NCBI GenBank assembly: GCA_944383945.1
Contig: CALWRL010000028.1
Location: forward strand, 1-8,378
Direction of reading: 5' to 3'
Length of the DNA: 8,378 bases
DNA from: an uncultured Clostridia bacterium
Lineage (GTDB): Bacteria; Bacillota; Clostridia; Christensenellales; UBA1242
Shown here: positions 1 to 6,392 of the stretch, one piece after another
Numbering within the stretch: the stretch's first letter is position 1
How the letters are laid out: each line of letters starts with the position of its first letter
The notes under the pieces: generated by a model
Told to the model about the DNA's origin: nothing
What the model saw: the letters and a program-made list of their open reading frames with translations, nothing else
The model's database searches: none
Made by a program: the position numbers and the translations under genes

Positions 1-248
1 ATAATTATATTGGTGAAAATGATAATATTGAATGCAAAAATAACCTTATTGTTTTTGTTGAAGTTAAAGCGAGATCAAGCAAAAAATTTGGTTTGCCATG
101 TGAAAGTGTTAATTACATAAAACAACAAAAAATAAAAAAGGTTGCACTTTCATACTTAAAGATGAAAAAGAAATTACAAACACAATGCAGATTTGATGTT
201 ATTGAAGTTTTAAACAATGAAATTAATCACATAGAAAATGCTTTTTAA
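1..248 (+). CDS. yraN: YraN/UPF0102 family nuclease-like protein, C-terminal part (5' end outside window)
   Basis: The open frame runs from base 3 to a TAA at 246-248 and gives 81 residues. The family is usually about 115-125 residues, so the N-terminal third lies outside the window. The diagnostic segment is FVEVKARSS, whose E-x-K belongs to the PD-(D/E)xK nuclease-like fold, followed by YIKQQKIKKVALSYL and a closing FDVIEV, all typical of YraN. Upstream of it, the usual GEIDII strand reads GENDNI: the acidic residues are kept but two hydrophobic positions are Asn. The family resembles Holliday-junction resolvases in fold, but its cellular role is not well established. The gene is convergent with ylbJ and their stop codons overlap. 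Recognition is by motif and is fairly secure; the function is not. Confidence 0.85.
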   Translation, partial: NYIGENDNIECKNNLIVFVEVKARSSKKFGLPCESVNYIKQQKIKKVALSYLKMKKKLQTQCRFDVIEVLNNEINHIENAF

Positions 249-1264
249 ATGAGCAAGTATGAAAGAATAAGTGCTATAATAAAGCTTATTGTTGCATGAG
301 TTGTTTTTTGGAGAAAGTAATATTTTTTAGAGATTTTAAAACTATTCAAAAATGCAAAAGCTTGAAAAGATATAGCTAAACCGCCAAAAGATATTAAGAG
401 GGAACAAAGCGCAGTTTTAATTTGCAAACTTGCCAAAGAAGATGAAATTAACAAACAACCTTTTGTTATTTCAAAAAAACCAAACATTAAACCTTTTGTT
501 ATACTTTTTTCAACTCCAAAACAATTTAGTAAATTTTCAATTGGTGAAAAAATTCCAAGAGAATAAAGGCTTTCGGTTATAATAAAAAATATTGTTATGT
601 AACCGCCTATTAATAAACAAGAGTTTATTCCGTTAAACATTATTTGCGTTAAAACATCGTCTTTAACTGTTTCGTTTTTATAATTGTTAACTTTTATTTC
701 TTTTGGGTTATATTTTCTATATAATAAGCCATTTATTAAAGAACCTAAAATATGAGAAAGTAAAATGATGTATCCGGAAATTGGTGAAACTAACATGCCA
801 ACTCCAACAGTTCCTATAATAAACATTGGGCCAGAATTTGAAGTAAATGAAACAATGCGTGAAGCTTGTGAGCGAGTTAAAAGTTTGTTTGAATACAAAT
901 CTGATGTTATTTTTGCTCCCAAAGGGTAGCCAGAGAGAATGCTCATTAAAAAAACGTAAGATGAAATTCCAGGAGTGTTGTAAAGTTTTTTTGTTATGGG
1001 AGAAAAAAATTTTGATGCACTTTCAACATACCCTGTTGATGTTAAAAGTTTAGTGAAAATCATAAATGGAAATAGAGCAGGTAAAATTTGAGTTGCCCAA
1101 ACTAAAATTCCTTGATAGGCAATTTGTATGTATTTCGTTGGTTGAACAACAATAGAAATTATTATGATTAAAAAGAAAATTGCCAAAAGAAGCTTTGGTT
1201 TTTTCAAAACCAAAAATTTATTCTTCAATAATATAAGTTTATTTGACAAAAACGTTTTATTCAT
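245..1264 (-). CDS. ylbJ: Sporulation integral membrane protein, YlbJ family
   Basis: This is a 339-residue polytopic membrane protein with about eight hydrophobic segments, including residues 25-41, 52-74, 101-112, 146-180, 210-235 and 318-339. The middle carries nucleoside-recognition/Gate-type motifs: ILPALFPFMIF (60-70), GYPLGAK (112-118) and TSNSGPMFIIG (141-151). These match YlbJ, a membrane protein of the mother-cell (SigE) programme in Bacillus whose loss gives heat-sensitive spores; its transport substrate is unknown. B. subtilis YlbJ is about 400 residues, so this copy is short. The start is the ATG at 1262-1264; the bases before it contain no Shine-Dalgarno. The gene is divergent from pta, a neighbourhood known in Clostridia, and overlaps yraN at its stop. 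A generic nucleoside-type transporter is the alternative, but the sporulation setting favours YlbJ. Confidence 0.85.
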   Translation of the reverse strand: MNKTFLSNKLILLKNKFLVLKKPKLLLAIFFLIIIISIVVQPTKYIQIAYQGILVWATQILPALFPFMIFTKLLTSTGYVESASKFFSPITKKLYNTPGISSYVFLMSILSGYPLGAKITSDLYSNKLLTRSQASRIVSFTSNSGPMFIIGTVGVGMLVSPISGYIILLSHILGSLINGLLYRKYNPKEIKVNNYKNETVKDDVLTQIMFNGINSCLLIGGYITIFFIITESLYSLGIFSPIENLLNCFGVEKSITKGLMFGFFEITKGCLLISSSLASLQIKTALCSLLISFGGLAISFQAFAFLNSFKISKKYYFLQKTTHATISFIIALILSYLLI

Positions 1265-1271
1265 TTAAAAT
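1243..1271 (+). promoter_or_regulatory. Vegetative (sigma-A type) promoter for pta and the genes behind it
   Basis: There is a perfect -35 TTGACA at 1243-1248, a 17-base spacer, and a -10 TAAAAT (five of six consensus) at 1266-1271. Transcription would start near 1278. This leaves a leader of about 35 bases that includes the pta ribosome binding site. The promoter sits over the first codons of the divergent ylbJ, so the two genes probably interfere with each other. Confidence 0.7.
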
Positions 1272-1300
1272 AATTTACGACTAATTTAGTAACTATATGA
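1272..1300 (-). promoter_or_regulatory. Possible SigE-like promoter for ylbJ
   Basis: Read on the minus strand, TCATATA (1294-1300) resembles a SigE -35. It is followed by a 14-base spacer and CGTAAATT (1272-1279), about five of eight matches to the SigE -10 CATACAAT. ylbJ belongs to the SigE regulon in Bacillus, which motivates the call. The -10 lies only eight bases from the ATG, so the mRNA would be almost leaderless. In such an AT-rich gap the match could be chance. Confidence 0.25.
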
Positions 1301-1302
1301 TT

Positions 1303-1307
1303 GGGAG
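1303..1307 (+). promoter_or_regulatory. Ribosome binding site deciding the pta start
   Basis: GGGAG lies five bases before the ATG at 1313. A longer reading from the TTG at 1301 would use codons that overlap this site and would have no binding site of its own, so the ATG is preferred. Confidence 0.75.
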
Positions 1308-1312
1308 AAAGA

Positions 1313-2293
1313 ATGTTTAACGAAAAAAAACTAATTAAAATTGCAAAAAAAAAGCAAAAAACAATTGTCTTTCCAGAAGCAAGTTATAGCGAAAGAGTTA
1401 TGGAAGCCGCTATGGCTTTAAACAATAAAAAAATTGTTAAAGTTATTATTCTTGGAGATGAAAGTGCTTTGGTTTTAAGATATAAAAGCAAATTAAAAGG
1501 AATAACAATAATAAACCCTAAAACTTCTGATATTTATAACGATTTGGTTAATGTTTTATATGAAAAAAGAAAAGAAAAAGGCTTAACAATTGAAGAAGCG
1601 GAGAAATTAACTTTAAATCCTATTTATTTTGGAACATTACTTGTTGAAGCTGGATTTGCAGACGGAATGGTTGCTGGTGCAGAAACAACTAGCCAAGATG
1701 TTATAAGACCAGCATTGCAAATTATTAAGCCAAAAAGAAAAGATGAAATTGTTTCTTCATTTATGTTAATGTTTGGCAAAAACAAAGTTCTTTCAAAAAA
1801 CAATGTGATAATGGGGGCAGATGTTAGCCTAAATTTAAATCCGTCAGCAGAAGAACTTGCACAAATTGCAAATCAAACAGCAGAAAGTTACAATAATCTC
1901 GTTGGCAAGCAACCAAAAATTGCAATGTTATCCTATTCAACTAATGGCTCTGGGAAAGGCGAAAGTGTTGAGAAAGTTAAAACTGCAACTGCAATTTTAA
2001 AGAAAAAAACAAAATTTTTAGTTGATGGAGAAATTCAACTTGATGCAGCTGTTTCGCCAAGAGTTTGTAAAATAAAATTTCCAAATTCAAGCATAAAAGG
2101 AACTGCAAATGTTTTAGTTTTTCCAGATTTAAATTCTGCAAACATGACATATAAAGCAATACAATATTTCGGGCAATATAAAACAATTGGTCCTATTTTG
2201 CAAAACCTAAATAAACCAATTAATGACCTTTCAAGAGGCTGTGGGGTTAATGATATTATTTTAACAGCAGTTGTAACTGCTATTCAGGCGTAA
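1313..2293 (+). CDS. pta: Phosphate acetyltransferase
   Basis: The enzyme interconverts acetyl-CoA plus phosphate with acetyl-phosphate plus CoA in the cytoplasm, as part of acetate fermentation. The 326 residues fit the short Pta form (about 325-335) without the extra N-terminal domain of the E. coli enzyme. Visible motifs are IVFPEA (18-23), GFADGMVAGAETTSQDVIRP (114-133), GADVSLNLNPSAEELAQIA in the middle, and a C-terminal NDLSRGCGVNDI. In that last motif Ser307, Arg308 and Asp314 correspond to the catalytic Ser309, Arg310 and Asp316 of the Methanosarcina enzyme. Codons 12-14 lie in a run of nine A residues. The acetate kinase gene ackA, a common downstream partner, is absent; tsaD follows after two bases. 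Related phosphate butyryltransferases are possible but fit the motifs less well. Confidence 0.95.
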   Translation: MFNEKKLIKIAKKKQKTIVFPEASYSERVMEAAMALNNKKIVKVIILGDESALVLRYKSKLKGITIINPKTSDIYNDLVNVLYEKRKEKGLTIEEAEKLTLNPIYFGTLLVEAGFADGMVAGAETTSQDVIRPALQIIKPKRKDEIVSSFMLMFGKNKVLSKNNVIMGADVSLNLNPSAEELAQIANQTAESYNNLVGKQPKIAMLSYSTNGSGKGESVEKVKTATAILKKKTKFLVDGEIQLDAAVSPRVCKIKFPNSSIKGTANVLVFPDLNSANMTYKAIQYFGQYKTIGPILQNLNKPINDLSRGCGVNDIILTAVVTAIQA

Positions 2294-2295
2294 TT

Positions 2296-3351
2296 ATGTA
2301 TTTTGATAGAGCGGAAAAAAAATATGAAGCATTAAGAACAAAAAAAATTGTTAAAATTTTAGCAATTGAAAGTTCTTGCGATGAAACAAGCATTGCGATA
2401 ATTGAAAATGGAAGAAAAATTCTTTCTAACGTTGTTGCATCTCAAATAGATATTCATAAAAGATTTGGAGGAGTTGTTCCTGAAATTGCATCACGAAATC
2501 ATGTTTCAGCAATTTCTAACATTTATAAGGAAGCTCTTAGTTTGGCAAAAATCAAAGAAAATGAAATTGATGCAGTTGCTGTTACTTATGGCGCTGGACT
2601 AGTTGGGGCATTGTTGGTTGGCGTTAACTTTGCTAAATCTTTGGCTTTTTCGTTAGATGTTCCATTAATTGCTGTTAGTCATATTAAAGGGCATATTGCA
2701 GCAAATTATTTAACTTATGACAAATTAACACCGCCTTTTATTTGTTTAATGGTAAGTGGTGGGCATACAGCAATTTTAAAAATTAATTCATATAATTCGC
2801 ATGAATTAATTGGAACAACAGTTGATGATGCTGCGGGAGAAGCTTTTGACAAGGTTGCACGAGTTTTAGGGCTTAGTTATCCGGGCGGGCCAAATGTTGA
2901 TAAATTTGCAAAAGAAGGAAACGAAAACATTAAATTTGTTTCGCATTCTCCAATGTCAGGAACATATAATTTTAGTTTTAGCGGACTTAAAACAGCGGTT
3001 ATAAACTATGTTAATAATCAAAAACAAAAGAAAATTGATGTTAGTGTTCCAGATGTTTGTGCTAGTTTTCAAAGCGAAGTTACAAACGAACTTGTTGCAA
3101 AAACAATAAAAGCTTGCAAAGAATTCGGCGAAAAAAAATTGGTTGTTGCAGGTGGAGTTTCGGCAAACAGCAAGCTTAAAGCAACACTTGAAAATGAATG
3201 CATAAACAATGGGATAGAACTTTATATGCCACAACTTTCATTATGCACAGATAATGCTGCAATGATTGGCAGTGCCGCTTATTATATGCTAAAAGATGGA
3301 ATTGGTTTAGCAGATTTATCTTTAACTGCAAAGGCAACAATTACTTTATAA
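2296..3351 (+). CDS. tsaD: tRNA N6-adenosine threonylcarbamoyltransferase
   Basis: TsaD (formerly Gcp/YgjD) transfers the threonylcarbamoyl group from threonylcarbamoyl-AMP to A37 of ANN-decoding tRNAs, working with TsaB and TsaE; neither of those genes is in this window. The 351 residues show ILAIESSCDET (21-31), FGGVVPEIASRNH (57-69), the metal-binding HIKGH (129-133), MVSGGHTA, DDAAGEAFDKVAR, SGLKTAV, VAGGVSAN and CTDNAAMIG (from 317, with the metal ligand Asp319), the full set of family signatures. About 19 residues precede the usual start point, and there is no ATG nearer to the ILAIESS segment. The binding site before the ATG is weak (AGGCG at 2285-2289). The two-base gap after pta suggests cotranscription and perhaps translational coupling. 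Confidence 0.96.
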   Translation: MYFDRAEKKYEALRTKKIVKILAIESSCDETSIAIIENGRKILSNVVASQIDIHKRFGGVVPEIASRNHVSAISNIYKEALSLAKIKENEIDAVAVTYGAGLVGALLVGVNFAKSLAFSLDVPLIAVSHIKGHIAANYLTYDKLTPPFICLMVSGGHTAILKINSYNSHELIGTTVDDAAGEAFDKVARVLGLSYPGGPNVDKFAKEGNENIKFVSHSPMSGTYNFSFSGLKTAVINYVNNQKQKKIDVSVPDVCASFQSEVTNELVAKTIKACKEFGEKKLVVAGGVSANSKLKATLENECINNGIELYMPQLSLCTDNAAMIGSAAYYMLKDGIGLADLSLTAKATITL

Positions 3352-3380
3352 GGTTAAATATTATTTTTTTGGGGAAGATA

Positions 3381-3938
3381 ATGACTATGGAAAGTCTTTA
3401 TCTTCTTTTTTTGCTTTTTTTAATTTTGCTTTTTGTTTTTCCTTTTACTTTTACAATTAAGGCTAGTTACAATTTTTTGGATAACTATGGTTCTGTTGCC
3501 GTTAGAATGTGGTTTTTTTCAATAATTGTTGCAAAAATTAAAAGAAAAGGTGTAAGCATTTTAATTATGACAGAAAAAAAGAACACGAAAAAAGATTTAG
3601 AACTTGGCGAAAAACAATTACAATTTATTAAAAATTTTAAAGAAGAAGTAAGCAATAAATTAAAAATTAGAAAAGTTAATTTTTATTCTCACATAGGCTC
3701 AATAAATCCGTTTTCCTCAGCTATTATTTCATCGTCGTTTTCAATTTTTGTTTCAATAATTATAAGCAGATTAAAAGTTTTCCAGCCAACAGGAAAATTT
3801 GTTCACAAGAATAAAACAGATTTTTACAACAATAAGTTTGCTTTTGCAATAACAATGAAAACGGCTATTTCACTGTTCGATATTATTTACAGTATGATTT
3901 CTGCTTTTTTAAAAGTTGGGCAGAAGGCAAACATTTAA
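3381..3938 (+). CDS. DUF2953 (YtfI-like) membrane-anchored protein of unknown function
   Basis: This is a 185-residue protein with a strong N-terminal membrane segment (residues 4-27, rich in Leu and Phe), then a basic linker and a soluble part. Around residues 100-135 comes a stretch RKVNFYSHIGSINPFSSAII and a second hydrophobic patch. Near the C-terminus is ITMKTAISLFDIIYSMI. This layout fits DUF2953 proteins, and the position just before gerW matches the Bacillus ytfI-ytfJ pair, which is the main support. The start chosen is the ATG at 3381, five bases after GGGGA (3371-3375). A TTG at 3369 would overlap that binding site, and the ATG at 3387 is also possible. The role is unknown; a link to sporulation is inferred only from the neighbour. 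Confidence 0.6.
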   Translation: MTMESLYLLFLLFLILLFVFPFTFTIKASYNFLDNYGSVAVRMWFFSIIVAKIKRKGVSILIMTEKKNTKKDLELGEKQLQFIKNFKEEVSNKLKIRKVNFYSHIGSINPFSSAIISSSFSIFVSIIISRLKVFQPTGKFVHKNKTDFYNNKFAFAITMKTAISLFDIIYSMISAFLKVGQKANI

Positions 3939-4001
3939 TTTTAGTATAAATAACTAATAAAAATAAATTATGCGCACAAAATAAAGACTGAAGGTGGTGT
4001 T

Positions 4002-4418
4002 ATGAAAATTTATGAAAAATCAAGTTCTTTAGATGATTTAATTGAGAAAACTTTGTCTTCTTTAAATTCAATTTCATCAACAAAAACAATATTTGGAGAA
4101 TCAATTAAACTTGTGGACGGAACGGAAGTTATTCCAATTTCAAAGGTTACAGTTGGTTTTGTTGTTGGTGGTGGAGAATATGCCGATCTTTCTACAAGAC
4201 GAGTTGCAACTCATTATCCAATGGCAGGGGCAAGTGGAGGCGGAGTTGCTTTAAATCCAATTGGATTTTTAATTTCTACTAATTCCGAGGTTAAATATAT
4301 TTCAACAGAAAGTGTTAATAACTGTGAAAAAATTTTAGAAATTATGAAGCTTGCATCAGAAAAATTATACAATTACATTAATAAAAAGGAGGCAAAAAAA
4401 AGTGATAACAAAAGATAA
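4002..4418 (+). CDS. gerW: GerW/YtfJ family spore protein
   Basis: The 138 residues match the Spore_YtfJ family. An N-terminal helix is followed by IFGESIKLVDGTEVIPISKV (about 30-49), a glycine-rich VGFVVGGGEYAD, then AGASGGGVALNPIGFLI and a short terminal helix. In B. subtilis the homologue is made in the forespore and is needed for normal germination responses; its biochemical activity is not known. A strong AAGGTGGTG (3991-3999) sets the ATG start. The last residues, KKEAKKSDNKR, overlap the ribosome binding site and first codons of the carboxypeptidase gene, so the two are probably translationally coupled. Bacillus YtfJ is about 150 residues, so the length is normal. The 63-base gap upstream shows no promoter I would defend. 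Confidence 0.9.
   Translation: MKIYEKSSSLDDLIEKTLSSLNSISSTKTIFGESIKLVDGTEVIPISKVTVGFVVGGGEYADLSTRRVATHYPMAGASGGGVALNPIGFLISTNSEVKYISTESVNNCEKILEIMKLASEKLYNYINKKEAKKSDNKR
4386..4392 (+). promoter_or_regulatory. Ribosome binding site deciding the carboxypeptidase start (GTG)
   Basis: AAGGAGG, complementary to the 16S 3' end, lies nine bases before the GTG at 4402 and inside the gerW coding end. It rules against the upstream TTG at 4351, which would add 17 basic residues before the signal peptide. Confidence 0.85.
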
Positions 4419-5598
4419 ATTAAGAATTTTTGTTTTGGGATTAGTTGTTTTTATTATGGTTTTTTCTTATGTTTCAACATCTGTAATTGCAACAAAAGTT
4501 AAACAAGTTAATGCAGATGAAGAAATAAGTTGTTTAAATTCATCGGAATCAACCTCTACATACGCAAATGGAATGGTTGTTTTAGAGGCTGAAAGTGGAA
4601 GAATTTTATATCAAAAAAATTGTAACGAAAAATTTGCTATGGCATCAACAACAAAAATAATGACGGCACTAGTTGCGTTAAAAAATTCAACAAACTTAGA
4701 TGAAAAATTTGTTGTTGATGATAGAAGCGTTGGAATTGAAGGTACTAGTTTGTATTTAAGAAAAGGTGAGGAAAAAACTCTTAGAGAATTGTTATATGGT
4801 TTAATGTTGCCATCTGGCAATGATGCTGCGGTTGCAATAGCATGCAGAATTGCAGGAAGCGAAGAAGAGTTTGTTAAGTTAATGAATGATGAAGCAAAAA
4901 AACTTAATCTTAAAAACACATCTTTTGCAAATCCCCATGGACTAGATAGCGAAGGACATTATACTTCCGCTTATGATTTGGCAATAATAACATCAGAAGC
5001 AATGAAAAATGATACATTTTGTGAGATAGTAAAAACTAAGAATGTTAGGGTTAGCGGAAATGAAGAGGTTGCAGCCAAAGATTTAAAAAACAAAAATAAG
5101 TTACTTTGGAGTATGGAAGGTTGTGAGGGTGTCAAAACAGGTTTTACCGATAATGCAAAAAGATGTTTTGTTTGTAGCGCTGAAAGGGGTGGAATGAGAT
5201 TAATTTGTGTTGTTTTAAATTGTGGACCAATGTTTGAAGAAGCAGAAAGGCTTTTAAACATGGGGTTTGAAAATTTTAAAAAATATACATTATTAAAATC
5301 TTATCAACCTAACGACAAAATTCCGGTAAAAGATGGAAATAAAGAAACTGTTGAAACTTACACAAAAAAACATTTCATTCTTCCTTTAACTGTTGAAGAA
5401 TATGCAAAAATTGAATATGATGTTGAACTGCCAAAAGAAGTTGAAGCACCTGTTGAAAAAGAACAAGAGTTAGGCGAAATTAAAATAAAAATGAACGGAA
5501 ATGTTTTGTTTAAAGAAAAAATATATGCGATGGATGAAGTTAAATCAACAAAGTTTTTTGATAAGGTTGAAGAAATAACAGATTATTGGAATATTTAA
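4402..5598 (+). CDS. dacB: Serine-type D-alanyl-D-alanine carboxypeptidase (DacB/DacF-like PBP)
   Basis: This is a low-molecular-weight penicillin-binding protein that removes the terminal D-Ala from peptidoglycan pentapeptides outside the membrane. From the GTG start it has 398 residues. A signal peptide or anchor spans about 8-30. The three active-site motifs are in order: Ser82-Thr-Thr-Lys85, Ser138-Gly-Asn140 and Lys245-Thr-Gly247. A C-terminal PBP5-type beta domain covers about 290-385. No clear amphipathic anchor helix is seen at the extreme C-terminus, so the N-terminal segment may be retained. It overlaps gerW by 17 bases. In B. subtilis, dacB is a SigE spore-cortex gene near rluB, and the gerW neighbour here points the same way. 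A vegetative DacA/DacF role cannot be excluded from sequence. The intervening spmA and spmB of Bacillus are absent. Confidence 0.93.
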   Translation: MITKDKLRIFVLGLVVFIMVFSYVSTSVIATKVKQVNADEEISCLNSSESTSTYANGMVVLEAESGRILYQKNCNEKFAMASTTKIMTALVALKNSTNLDEKFVVDDRSVGIEGTSLYLRKGEEKTLRELLYGLMLPSGNDAAVAIACRIAGSEEEFVKLMNDEAKKLNLKNTSFANPHGLDSEGHYTSAYDLAIITSEAMKNDTFCEIVKTKNVRVSGNEEVAAKDLKNKNKLLWSMEGCEGVKTGFTDNAKRCFVCSAERGGMRLICVVLNCGPMFEEAERLLNMGFENFKKYTLLKSYQPNDKIPVKDGNKETVETYTKKHFILPLTVEEYAKIEYDVELPKEVEAPVEKEQELGEIKIKMNGNVLFKEKIYAMDEVKSTKFFDKVEEITDYWNI

Positions 5599-5622
5599 AA
5601 AAATTATTTGCAATTATAAATT

Positions 5623-5668
5623 AAATCCTTTAATATTTATATATATAAATATACAAAGGATTTTTTTT
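5623..5668 (+). terminator. AT-rich hairpin with T-run after dacB, overlapping the rluB ribosome binding site
   Basis: The left arm AAATCCTTT (5623-5631) pairs perfectly with AAAGGATTT (5655-5663). Between them is a perfect 20-base palindrome (5633-5652), offset by a one-by-two internal loop, giving about 19 stem pairs in all. Eight T residues (5661-5668) follow, ending directly at the rluB ATG. It looks like an intrinsic terminator for dacB, but with few G-C pairs. The right arm contains AAAGGA (5655-5660), the ribosome binding site of rluB, so in read-through RNA the site would be masked. Confidence 0.55.
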
Positions 5669-6370
5669 ATGAGATTAAACAAGTTTTTAAGTTTATGTGG
5701 GGTAACATCAAGACGCAAGGCAGACGAATTAATTAAAGAAGGCAAAGTTTTTGTTAACGGGAAACTTGAAACAGAATTAGGAACTGACATCGATGAAAAA
5801 AAAGACCAAGTTTTTTGCAATGGAAAAAAAGTTGTTTTGAAGCAATCTTTTGTTTATTATAAACTTAACAAACCAAAAGGTTATATATGTTCAAATAGTG
5901 ACGAGAAAGGTAGAAAAACCATATTTGATTTACTTCCAAAAGAAGAGCGCCTTTTTTCTGTTGGCAGATTGGATTACAACACAGAGGGATTAATTCTAAT
6001 AACAAATGATGGATCTTTTGCTAATGAGATTATTCACCCAAGAAATGAAATTGAAAAGGAATATATCGCAAACATTGAGGGCAAAGTTTTAGAAAGTGAA
6101 CTTGCTGTTTTAAGAGCAGGCGTTGTTGAAAACGGAAAGCGAATGCCAAAAGCTAAAGTTACTTTTATAAAATATGATGGAAAAGTAACAAGGCTTTCTG
6201 TTATAATTCATGAAGGTCAAAACAGACAAATTAGAAGAATGTTTGAAGCCATAGGCAAAAACATATTATTGCTAAAGAGAGTTAGAATAGGCGAAATAAC
6301 TCTTGGAAGACTTCAAAGAGGTAAATATAAAGAATTAACTAAGCCAGAAATTGAATGGCTTTTGGTTTAA
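5669..6370 (+). CDS. rluB: 23S rRNA pseudouridine synthase, RluB family (RsuA/RluB/E/F class)
   Basis: The enzyme isomerises a uridine of 23S rRNA to pseudouridine (position 2605 in E. coli RluB). The 233 residues start with an S4 RNA-binding domain (MRLNKFLSLCGVTSRRKADE, then VFVNGK to about residue 55). The catalytic domain follows, with YKLNKPKGYICS (64-75), GRLDYNTEGLILITNDG with catalytic Asp102, EKEYIANIEG, and the closing HEGQNRQIRRMFEAIG. The length is normal for the Firmicute form. A position near dacB is conserved from Bacillus, where spmA, spmB and others lie between. AAAGGA at 5655-5660, eight bases before the ATG, is its ribosome binding site and lies inside the upstream hairpin. 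Family membership is certain; the exact target uridine is inferred. Confidence 0.95.
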   Translation: MRLNKFLSLCGVTSRRKADELIKEGKVFVNGKLETELGTDIDEKKDQVFCNGKKVVLKQSFVYYKLNKPKGYICSNSDEKGRKTIFDLLPKEERLFSVGRLDYNTEGLILITNDGSFANEIIHPRNEIEKEYIANIEGKVLESELAVLRAGVVENGKRMPKAKVTFIKYDGKVTRLSVIIHEGQNRQIRRMFEAIGKNILLLKRVRIGEITLGRLQRGKYKELTKPEIEWLLV

Positions 6371-6392
6371 TAATTTCTTAGGAGGAGATTAG

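Noticed and set aside
847..1053. Open frame of 68 codons on the plus strand inside ylbJ
   Set aside because: It lies opposite a well-supported gene, has no recognisable domain or binding site, and is an expected shadow.
1977..2186. Minus-strand open frame opposite pta, and a similar one at 2956-3234 opposite tsaD
   Set aside because: Both lie over conserved coding blocks of the opposite strand, with no ribosome binding site.
3944..3972. GTATA before gerW as a possible forespore SigF or SigG -35
   Set aside because: No acceptable -10 (GG-rich or CATnnTA) occurs at the required spacing.
4611..5261. Two minus-strand open frames (about 100 codons each) opposite dacB
   Set aside because: Rich in Ser, Phe and Leu as expected from antisense of an AT-rich gene; no initiation signals and no family resemblance.
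5641..5652. Shared 12-base ATATATAAATAT before rluB and before murI (8200-8211) as a regulatory repeat
   Set aside because: Low-complexity AT sequence in an AT-rich genome; two copies are not evidence of a shared site.
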